This document shows, piece by piece, positions 6,360 through 12,771 of a DNA stretch of 16,680 nt. The notes below the pieces were generated by a model. The model was not told the DNA's origin, did no database searches, and saw nothing but the letters and a program-made list of their open reading frames with translations. The first letter of the stretch is position 1. The number at the start of each line of letters is the position of its first letter. Source of the stretch: Fimbriimonadales bacterium. Lineage in GTDB: Bacteria; Armatimonadota; Fimbriimonadia; Fimbriimonadales; GBS-DC. The DNA lies in assembly GCA_026416655.1 (NCBI GenBank), contig JAOAES010000189.1, forward strand, positions 1 through 16,680, given 5' to 3'. A program made the translations under genes and the position numbers.

Positions 6360-7433
6360 GTGATGTCTTCAACGGAAACCAAGACGACTCTGGTGGGGCT
6401 TTCCAAAACGCAGTTGCGGGCGTGGGTGAGCGAATCTTTGGGCGAGCCTGCCTATCGGGGAACGCAGCTCGCTCGGTGGATTTACGAGAAAGCGGTCGCC
6501 GATTTCAACGCAATGAGCGACCTACCCGCCGCCCTCCGCGCCCGCTTGAGCGAGGTTGCAATCGTTAGCCCTAACACAATTAGCCTCACACAGCGATCCA
6601 AAGACGGCACGGTGAAGTGCCTGCTGCGCCTCGCTGACGGCAACGAGGTGGAGTGCGTGTTGCTGCCCTATGAAGAGCGGGTCTCCGTCTGCCTCTCGAC
6701 GCAGGTTGGGTGTGCTATGGGATGTCGGTTCTGTGCGACGGCGCAGGGCGGCTACACGCGCAACCTCACCGCCGACGAGATTGTCGACCAGCTCCTTCAC
6801 TTGCAACGTCTCAGCGAGCGGCGCATTAGCCACGTAGTGCTGATGGGGATGGGGGAGCCGTTGCTGAACTTGGAAAATGTTATCGTCGCGCTGCACCTGA
6901 TGCACGACGAGGTGGGGATAAGCTACCGCCGAATGACCGTTTCCACTGTCGGTATCGTGCCCAAAATCTACGCGCTGGCGGAGTACGACCTCCCGATTAC
7001 GCTGGCAATCTCCCTGCATGCGCCCGACGACGAGACACGCGCCCGCATTATGCCCGTGAACCGCAAGTGGGGCGTAGACGTGCTGATTCAGGCGGCACGC
7101 GACTACTTCGAAAAGACAAAGCGGCGCATCACCTTCGAGTACCTTCTCCTGCGCGGGGTGAACGACACGCCCCACCATGCCGAGCAGCTCGCGGCGAAAC
7201 TCAAGGGCGTGCCCTGCCTGGTGAACCTGATTCCGTTCAACTATGTGCCCACGCCCGACGATTTCCAGCGTCCCGAGGCGTTGCGCGTGCGACGATTCCG
7301 CGAGATATTGGAAACTGCGGGCGTCGAGACGACTCAGCGGGTGGAGCGTGGGCACGACATCGACGCCGCATGCGGGCAACTGCGCGGGAAGCACCGGGGC
7401 AAACCACTACCCTTGGCGTTGCAGGCGAGGTGA
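6360..7433 (+). CDS. rlmN: Dual-specificity 23S rRNA (A2503-C2)/tRNA (A37-C2) methyltransferase RlmN
   Basis: The protein has 357 residues from GTG 6360, or 356 from the adjacent ATG 6363; the two cannot be separated by sequence. It is a radical-SAM enzyme that adds a methyl group to C2 of A2503 in 23S rRNA and, in some bacteria, of A37 in tRNA. The [4Fe-4S] cysteines are C118, C122, C125 (GCAMGCRFCATA). The other family cysteines are C111 and the methyl-carrying C338 in DIDAACGQL. GMGEPLLN (163-170) is the SAM-binding GEP motif. An N-terminal HTH-like domain (residues about 13-60, AYRGTQLARWIY) recognises RNA. The length is normal and all expected residues are present. It has its own leaderless promoter. 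The stop is 4 bases before the next gene, which has a Shine-Dalgarno overlapping the rlmN end. Confidence 0.97.
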   Translation: MMSSTETKTTLVGLSKTQLRAWVSESLGEPAYRGTQLARWIYEKAVADFNAMSDLPAALRARLSEVAIVSPNTISLTQRSKDGTVKCLLRLADGNEVECVLLPYEERVSVCLSTQVGCAMGCRFCATAQGGYTRNLTADEIVDQLLHLQRLSERRISHVVLMGMGEPLLNLENVIVALHLMHDEVGISYRRMTVSTVGIVPKIYALAEYDLPITLAISLHAPDDETRARIMPVNRKWGVDVLIQAARDYFEKTKRRITFEYLLLRGVNDTPHHAEQLAAKLKGVPCLVNLIPFNYVPTPDDFQRPEALRVRRFREILETAGVETTQRVERGHDIDAACGQLRGKHRGKPLPLALQAR

Positions 7434-7437
7434 TTTA

Positions 7438-8073
7438 ATGTTTCTGAAGCCGTTCCTATGCAAACGAAGCCGACCTGCGTCGGCTACAGCCCGCGAAGGC
7501 GGGCTTTGTCTGCACAGGAACGGCTTCAGCCGTGTTTCATTCAAAGCCCCAATCGGTATAGTTTGCCTAATATGCCTCTTTGCCTGCCAGCCCGCTCGCG
7601 AAGTTGCCGCACCGCCTGCGACCGAACCGCCGCGCAACGGCGCCTCCGTCAGTCTGCCCGACGCACGCTACGAGGTCGTGAAACCGACTTTAGAGCAACA
7701 AGACGAGCAGGGGCGCACCCTCTGGAAACTGGAGGCGCACTCGCTGCAGGCGGAAACGCAAAGCGAAAAGGCGCAGGGGGTGCTGGTTCAGGTCAAGGGC
7801 TGGCTCTATCGCGAGGGCAAGCCGGTGCTGGAGTTCCGCGCTCCCTACGCCCGCGCCAACGCCGATACGCGCGAGGTGGAAGCGTGGGGCAACGTCGTCG
7901 CCACTTCCAAAACGAACGACGCGCGGTTAGAGGCAGGGCGAATCCTGTGGAAAGCGCGCGCCGACCGAATCATCGCCCGCGAGGGGGTCTACTTGAAGTG
8001 GGGTGCGTTCGAACTGCGCGAACGCGCCCTGCATGTGGATACCGCCCTCGAGAAGGTCTGGGGCGCGCCTTAG
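7438..8073 (+). CDS. LptC-like lipoprotein with a repeat-derived N-terminus
   Basis: The protein has 211 residues. Residues 75-210 form a run of beta strands (LEQQDEQGRTLWKLEAHSLQAE..., LEFRAPYARANADTREVEAWGNV..., RLEAGRILWKARADRIIA) matching the LptC/LptA fold that passes lipopolysaccharide across the periplasm, so a role in outer-membrane lipid export is inferred. A hydrophobic stretch (39-49) ending LFAC gives a lipobox with Cys50, followed by a Pro/Ala-rich linker. Residues about 3-31 are encoded by an inserted palindromic repeat (7444-7529) read through in frame. No ATG, GTG or TTG lies in frame between the repeat and the lipobox. GAGGTG at 7427-7432 supports the ATG at 7438. The gene therefore probably carries an artificial 35-residue extension before its signal sequence and may be weakened or inactive. 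Its stop overlaps the convergent tenA stop by 4 bases. Confidence 0.72.
   Translation: MFLKPFLCKRSRPASATAREGGLCLHRNGFSRVSFKAPIGIVCLICLFACQPAREVAAPPATEPPRNGASVSLPDARYEVVKPTLEQQDEQGRTLWKLEAHSLQAETQSEKAQGVLVQVKGWLYREGKPVLEFRAPYARANADTREVEAWGNVVATSKTNDARLEAGRILWKARADRIIAREGVYLKWGAFELRERALHVDTALEKVWGAP
7444..7529. repeat. Three-stem palindromic repeat element (REP/MITE-like)
   Basis: The element is 86 bases. The outer arms 7444-7462 (CTGAAGCCGTTCCTATGCA) and 7511-7529 pair at 18 of 19 positions. Inside are two perfect 7-bp hairpins: AGCCGAC/GTCGGCT (7468-7485, loop CTGC) and AGCCCGC/GCGGGCT (7488-7505, loop GAAG). Together they form a cloverleaf-like junction without a transposase. The inner hairpins resemble interspersed repeats I recall from other thermophile and cyanobacterial genomes. 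No second copy is in this window. Confidence 0.85.
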
Positions 8074-8732
8074 ACAGGCCACTGCTCCTGCCGATAGCCC
8101 ATATCCCAGAACATCCACTCGTAGCGGCTGGTCATCACGAAGTGGCGTTGCAATGCGACGCGCTGGGCGTCGGTGAGCGTCTCCGCCGTCGCATCGGTCA
8201 TCGCCAGTACTTCACGCACCACGCTGCCGAACTGCTCCGAAGCGTAGGTGTCGATCCATCGTTGATACAGCGGGTCGGACGAACCTTGCTTCTCCAACTC
8301 CTTGCCGACCTCCCAGTAAATCCAGTAGCAGGGCAGAATCGCGCCCAGAATCTCGTGGAAGGGACGCGCGTAGCACACCGCCAGCAGATAGTGGGTGTAC
8401 GCCACGCAAGTCGGCGCCATCGGCGTGGCATAGACCTGCTCAGGCGTCAGTCCGAACTCCTCGAAAAAGCCCTCATGCAGCGACCGCTCCACCAGGATCG
8501 CCGTTTTCGCATGGTCGTTGAACACCACCAGCCAGTCATCGCTGGGGGCTTTCGCGGCGGCGAGGCTCAGACACTGCGCATAGTAGCGTAAATAGTGCGC
8601 ATCCTGAACGACATAGAACTTGAACGCCTCCTCTGCCAGGCTCCCATCGGTTAGCCCTGTGAGGAAGGGATGGCGCAAGATGGCATCGTAGATTGGCGCG
8701 ATCGATTGCCAGAGTTGTTCCGTATAGCGCAT
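8070..8732 (-). CDS. tenA: Thiaminase II / aminopyrimidine aminohydrolase TenA
   Basis: The protein has 220 residues, a full-length all-helical TenA. It hydrolyses 4-amino-5-aminomethyl-2-methylpyrimidine to the hydroxymethylpyrimidine, salvaging degraded thiamine in the cytoplasm. The residues known from Bacillus TenA fall at the same numbers here: D44 (VVQDAHYL), Y112, the nucleophile C135 (LPCYWIYW), Y139, Y163 and E205 (YEWMFWDMGY). The enzyme should therefore be active. No other thi gene or thiamine riboswitch is visible nearby. No clear Shine-Dalgarno precedes the ATG. The gene follows the repeat protein by 52 bases in the same direction and could be co-transcribed with it, though no functional link is evident. 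Its stop overlaps that of the convergent LptC-like gene. Confidence 0.96.
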   Translation of the reverse strand: MRYTEQLWQSIAPIYDAILRHPFLTGLTDGSLAEEAFKFYVVQDAHYLRYYAQCLSLAAAKAPSDDWLVVFNDHAKTAILVERSLHEGFFEEFGLTPEQVYATPMAPTCVAYTHYLLAVCYARPFHEILGAILPCYWIYWEVGKELEKQGSSDPLYQRWIDTYASEQFGSVVREVLAMTDATAETLTDAQRVALQRHFVMTSRYEWMFWDMGYRQEQWPV

Positions 8733-8784
8733 AGGATTTTGTTTCGGTGCAGCGCGTCGGATTCCTTGCCGTGGTGGGGCGACA

Positions 8785-10848
8785 CTATTTGTCCATGCCG
8801 AGTCCCAGCTGGCTCTCGTGAGGGCGTTCGTTCTGGATTGCCCAGATAATCCAGTTGCGAGCGTTGCCGGCGAAGTCGATATTAGGGGGGTAGGAATCGT
8901 TGCCTCCTGCGTCTAAGAACAGCCCCAAGGCGAAGCCGCGCTCGCGGAGCGTGCCCCTGCCGATGGGGTTCGCCCTGCCGAAGTTTGCCTCGTTGCGTCG
9001 CGCTTGATACAGGTCGTCGCCCGCCAGGTCGACGAAGACGCCGATGCCGTTCGCGTTCGCGCCGCCGAGTGCGAGGCTGGGCGCGTTATATTCATCGTTG
9101 CCCTCAAAATCGACGAGGTAGCCGATAGCGAAGTCGTGCCCTGCGCCCATCGCCATGTTCATCGCCGCCAGGTAGCGGTCGTTGCCGAGCCGGTCCTCCA
9201 GATAGCCAATCGCAAAATGCGCGCTTGCGCCCTGCACATACCAGACGCCCTCGCGGATATCCTCGCCCTGCAGGTCGATGAGCATCCCGACACCGCCCCA
9301 GTAGCCGACTCCCTGCCCGAACACGCCACAGGCGTAGTGGTCGTTGCCTTGCACATCGATGAGGACGCCGACGCCCCCCGCCCATGAGCGTCCGTCAGTG
9401 TAGTCCGCGCGTCTGCCGTAGCCCGCGCCCTGCGCCATGCTCACATTCCGCTCGGCGGTCTGCGGCGAGGGGAACTCGATGGGGGTAGGATGGGCTATGT
9501 ATCCGTCATCGCCGAGCGCGTCGAGCAACGCGCCAAAGCCTTTCACCCCGCCAAAGCCCTGCGACTCGTAGAAGCAAGTATACTGGTCGCGTCCCTCCCG
9601 ATCGATGAGCGCGCCCACGCCCACTGTCGCCGCGCCTTGTGCGAAAGCGTAAGCGTCGTAGGTATCGCTCCCTTGCAAATCGAGGAGCATACCGACGCCG
9701 AACCGCGCCGCGCCCAGCCCTGCCGACTGGGTGCGGTACACGTCGTCGCCAGCGAGGTCGGCGAGAATTGCGTAGCCAAGCGTCGCGCCGCCGAACGCCA
9801 CGGCGCCCCTGCCCTCGCGCTTCTCGCGCTCCACGAGCGGTTTCTGCAGCGTCTCTGCGTCGTCGCCGTAGCGGTCGTTCCCCGCGAGATCGATCAAAAA
9901 GGACACAGCGTTTTCCAGCGTGAGGGTCGCCCCACCGCCGAAGTAGACGTCGTCGCCGCCCGTATCGAGCAGCAGCAGGTAGGGCAGGCGTGCATGAGTA
10001 TCGTTCCCGCCGCCGCAGAGTCGAATGCGCCCCCACGGGGTATCGATATTGACCTCAAACGGCTTGCTTAGTGCGTCTTTGGTGGGCGCGTCGGCTTTCT
10101 GGAACGCTTCGATGACCTGCTGGACGGCTAAGGCGCAGTCGTGCCCCCCTGCCAGCAGGCGCGGCAGGTCGGCTTTCTCCAGCGCGCGCTCCAACAAAAG
10201 CAAATCGCTGCTTGGCTCTGCGCTGCCCAGAGCCGCCTCAAACTCTTTGATAGGCAAGTTGATCAGTTTGAACAGGGCATTCCGCTCGTCGGCGGTCAGT
10301 TCGCGCAGGGCGGCGTCGCGCCAGCGGCGCGCCTCAATCACTGTGTAAATGAGAAACGCCGCCTGCCGCTGCACGAGATCGGGCATGCCCTGCTTCGCAC
10401 GCTGAACCTGTTGGCGGATAGTAGGAGGTACGGGCACGTTCGCCTCTTTGTAGAGTTCCGACACGGCTTTCTCCAGCGCGTCAGCTTCGTTCGCTCGCTC
10501 CCGCAGCGACTGCAGTGGGTCGCCAATCAGCGTGCGTCGCATCGAGACGCCGATTGCGCCTGCGCCCGATTCGACCGCTGCCACAGGACGCCCCACTGCC
10601 CCTACCAGACCGTTGCGCAGGCGTTCCGCATAGTAGGGCAAGCGCAACGGGTCGCGTAGCAACATTTCGAACAGGGGCGTTGTGTATTGCGTGCGGAAAA
10701 AGTAGTCGAACAGGCGCGAGTCGAATCGCACTTCCTGCGGCGTGAGGTTCGCCTGCGCCAGCGTCTCTTTGAACCATGCGTCCGTCTGAATCTGTCCGAA
10801 CGCTGTCGCCGACAGCCACACGCAACACAACACGGGGCGAATGCGCAT
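8785..10848 (-). CDS. Large secreted protein with about 12 Gly/Asp-rich solenoid repeats
   Basis: The protein has 687 residues from the ATG at 10846-10848. Residues 1-19 are a signal peptide (MRIRPVLCCVWLSATAFG-Q), so it is exported. Residues about 20-280 are mostly helical and match no family I recognise. From about 291 to 655 there are some 12 repeats of roughly 25-45 residues with the core G-hydrophobic-L-hydrophobic-D-x-x-G-(N/D)-D-x-Y, often followed by QG and an alternating Gly/hydrophobic strand (for example GMLLDLQGSDTYDAY, GYLVDFEGNDEYNAP). The pattern suggests a beta-helix with aspartate-lined turns, perhaps Ca2+-binding like RTX repeats, but this is inference. An upstream in-frame ATG at 10896 would hide the signal peptide behind 16 residues and is less likely. 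It is divergent from the PASTA pseudokinase gene. Confidence 0.85.
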   Translation of the reverse strand: MRIRPVLCCVWLSATAFGQIQTDAWFKETLAQANLTPQEVRFDSRLFDYFFRTQYTTPLFEMLLRDPLRLPYYAERLRNGLVGAVGRPVAAVESGAGAIGVSMRRTLIGDPLQSLRERANEADALEKAVSELYKEANVPVPPTIRQQVQRAKQGMPDLVQRQAAFLIYTVIEARRWRDAALRELTADERNALFKLINLPIKEFEAALGSAEPSSDLLLLERALEKADLPRLLAGGHDCALAVQQVIEAFQKADAPTKDALSKPFEVNIDTPWGRIRLCGGGNDTHARLPYLLLLDTGGDDVYFGGGATLTLENAVSFLIDLAGNDRYGDDAETLQKPLVEREKREGRGAVAFGGATLGYAILADLAGDDVYRTQSAGLGAARFGVGMLLDLQGSDTYDAYAFAQGAATVGVGALIDREGRDQYTCFYESQGFGGVKGFGALLDALGDDGYIAHPTPIEFPSPQTAERNVSMAQGAGYGRRADYTDGRSWAGGVGVLIDVQGNDHYACGVFGQGVGYWGGVGMLIDLQGEDIREGVWYVQGASAHFAIGYLEDRLGNDRYLAAMNMAMGAGHDFAIGYLVDFEGNDEYNAPSLALGGANANGIGVFVDLAGDDLYQARRNEANFGRANPIGRGTLRERGFALGLFLDAGGNDSYPPNIDFAGNARNWIIWAIQNERPHESQLGLGMDK

Positions 10849-10933
10849 GCAGGGATAATTTCGCCTGCTTATTTCGAGTTCCTGCGAACGCTCCAAAATT
10901 GCCTGAATCTGGTATCTTTATAGGCATACAGCC
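10849..10933. promoter_or_regulatory. Divergent intergenic region between the repeat protein and the PASTA pseudokinase
   Basis: This 85-base gap must hold both promoters. On the plus strand CCTGAA (10902-10907), GG and TATCTT (10913-10918) repeat the block seen before the genes at 5565 and rlmN; the ATG at 10934 is 15 bases beyond, giving a leader of about 8 bases. On the minus strand AATTAT (10860-10855) lies 6 bases before the ATG at 10848, so a leaderless start is possible. Neither side has a good -35 box or Shine-Dalgarno. Confidence 0.45.
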
Positions 10934-12673
10934 ATGACAGGGAATGTGCTGGCGGCGCGTTATGAGTTGTTGGAGCAGCTCTCGGAGGGGCTGTTGTTTC
11001 ATGTGTACCGCGCCCGTGACCTGACTCGTGCGCGTGTGGTGACGCTCAAAGCCGTGCGTGCGCCCTACACCGCCAATCAGCCGTTGCTGGACGCGCTCCA
11101 GATGACGCTCGACGCCCGCGCGCGCCTGCGCCATCCGAACCTGATGGAGTTATACGAGGCGGATCTTACTGCGCAGCCCCCCTTTTTCGTGGAAGAGTTC
11201 GTGCGGGGGCTGGATTTGCAAACGCGCATCCGCCGCACCGCGCCCTTCACCGTGCCGATCGCGATAGAAATTATGATTGGGATTGTGGAGGGGCTGCAGG
11301 CGGTTCACAGCGCGGGGCTGACGCACGGCGATTTGCGCCCTGCGAATGTGCTGGTCGGCTCGGAGTGGCATGTGTGGCTGAACGGTGTGGGGATGCGGGG
11401 CGTCTACCGTGCCGAGCCGGGACTCGCCGCCGCGCACGAAGCCCGCGCCGCCGCCTACACCGCGCCTGAGCTGTTTCGCGGAGGCGCGCCCAGCGTCGCA
11501 AGCGACCTCTACGCCTGCGGCGTAATCCTGTTTGAGATGATTACCGCCACGGCTCCTTTCACTGGCGAGACGCCCGTGTTGATTGCCGAGTCACACCTGC
11601 ACGATCCGATACCGTCGTTGCGTCAACGCAACCCTGCCGCGCCGCGCACCGTGGAGGGCATCGTGACCAAGTGCCTGCAGAAGGACCCCGCGCAACGCTA
11701 CGCCAGCGCGCTGCAACTGTTGAACGACCTGAAAGCCGTGCGCGACGCGCTGCGGTTCGGCAAATCGCTCGGCTGGTCGCCGATCGAACTGCCCGATTCC
11801 GTCGGCGCGAAGACCGCGTCCGGCGACATTTTCGCCCGCAAGCCCGCCCCACCCCCTCCGCCAGCAGAAGAAGAGGAAGAAGAGGACGATATCCCAAAAT
11901 GGCTTCGCACGATGATCCGGCTTACCGGCGCGCTCGTGCTGATTGGCTTGGTGATTGGCTTCGCGGCGTGGATGGCGCTGCGCTTCGCGCCTGAAGACCG
12001 CCCTGTGCCCCAGGTGGTGGGCAAAACGCTCGCAGAGGCGAACCGCATCCTGCGCGACGCCGACCTCGAACCTGAAGTGCGCATGGAGGGCTACAGCGAA
12101 CAGTACCCGCCCGGCGTAATCTATTCCATCAATCCCCCCGAAGGGCGCGTGGTACGCAAGGGGAGCAAGGTCTACCTGTGGGTGAGCAAAGGCTCGCGCT
12201 TTGTGGAGGTGCCGAATGTGAGCAACATGCCCGAATCGCGCGCCCGCCGCGAACTGGAAGGCATGGGGCTTGCCGTGATGGACAGCGTGGAGGAGCGCAA
12301 GCACGCAACCGTTCCGCTGGGGCATGTAATCGGCACCGATCCCCCTGCAGGGGCGCGTATCGACCGCTCACGCCCCATCAAGCTCATCGTAAGCATCGGT
12401 TCAGGCTCCGACAGTGTGCCCACGCCCGCACTGGAGCCACCATCGCCCCAAACGGACGTCCCCAAGCGCACTTTTGAGGTGAAAATCGACCTGACCGACC
12501 AGCCGGACCGCCGCATCCGAATCGAAGTAGAGGACGATTTGGGGAAGCGCGTGGCACTGGATGAACTGCGCCGCGGCGGGCAAATTTACGCGATTCCCGT
12601 GGAAGCGCAAGGAACCTCCGTGAAAATCCGGGTCTATGTGGACGAGCAGCTGGTGCAGGAGATTATCCGATAA
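10934..12673 (+). CDS. Membrane PASTA protein with a degenerate Ser/Thr kinase domain (predicted pseudokinase)
   Basis: The protein has 579 residues. Residues 10-275 are a PknB-type kinase fold. K39 (VTLKAV), the HGD loop (H131-D133), N138, YTAPEL (175-180), SDLYACGVILFEM and the C-lobe Arg motif DPAQRY are kept. However the glycine loop is lost (EQLSEGLLF), HRD reads HGD, the catalytic Lys is R135, and DFG is G151-V152-G153, lacking the Mg2+-binding Asp. The alpha-C Glu is not evident. A Pro/Glu-rich linker (304-320) leads to one membrane helix (327-350). Two PASTA repeats (about 354-420 and 421-488) lie outside the inner membrane and would sense peptidoglycan fragments. A C-terminal beta-rich domain of about 70 residues (511-579) is not PASTA. 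In topology it matches PrkC/PknB receptors, but phosphotransfer is doubtful; scaffold or regulatory signalling is inferred. Confidence 0.93.
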   Translation: MTGNVLAARYELLEQLSEGLLFHVYRARDLTRARVVTLKAVRAPYTANQPLLDALQMTLDARARLRHPNLMELYEADLTAQPPFFVEEFVRGLDLQTRIRRTAPFTVPIAIEIMIGIVEGLQAVHSAGLTHGDLRPANVLVGSEWHVWLNGVGMRGVYRAEPGLAAAHEARAAAYTAPELFRGGAPSVASDLYACGVILFEMITATAPFTGETPVLIAESHLHDPIPSLRQRNPAAPRTVEGIVTKCLQKDPAQRYASALQLLNDLKAVRDALRFGKSLGWSPIELPDSVGAKTASGDIFARKPAPPPPPAEEEEEEDDIPKWLRTMIRLTGALVLIGLVIGFAAWMALRFAPEDRPVPQVVGKTLAEANRILRDADLEPEVRMEGYSEQYPPGVIYSINPPEGRVVRKGSKVYLWVSKGSRFVEVPNVSNMPESRARRELEGMGLAVMDSVEERKHATVPLGHVIGTDPPAGARIDRSRPIKLIVSIGSGSDSVPTPALEPPSPQTDVPKRTFEVKIDLTDQPDRRIRIEVEDDLGKRVALDELRRGGQIYAIPVEAQGTSVKIRVYVDEQLVQEIIR

Positions 12674-12710
12674 GCCACCAGCCCTCCTTCGCCGCCCAAT
12701 CCCATGAAAC

Positions 12711-12745
12711 GAAACCGCCCCGTGGGGGACAAACGGGGCGGTTTC
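12711..12745. terminator. Strong symmetric terminator between convergent genes
   Basis: GAAACCGCCCCGT (12711-12723) and ACGGGGCGGTTTC (12733-12745) form a perfect 13-bp stem with a 9-base loop. It lies 37 bases after the PASTA gene stop and 26 bases after the E2 gene stop on the other strand. The stem ends GTTTC on both strands, giving a short U-run but no full U-tract. A bidirectional role is inferred from position. Confidence 0.88.
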
Positions 12746-12771
12746 TTCGGGGGACGGGTCGGATGGAAGCC

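Noticed and set aside
7439..7538. TGTTTC direct repeat (7439-7444 and 7533-7538) as target-site duplication of the palindromic element
   Set aside because: The two copies are 94 bases apart, so removing one unit would shift the frame and put a stop in the signal sequence. The match may be chance.
7458..8591. 377-codon open frame on the plus strand
   Set aside because: It overlaps the LptC-like gene in another frame and runs antisense through tenA. Its translation is Arg/Ala-rich and resembles nothing.
8733..8784. Thiamine riboswitch upstream of tenA
   Set aside because: The gap is 52 bases, too short for a full TPP riboswitch, and no CTGAGA thi-box is seen.
10849..10896. ATG at 10896 as start of the repeat protein
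   Set aside because: It would place 16 charged residues before a good signal peptide. The ATG at 10848 gives a normal exported protein.
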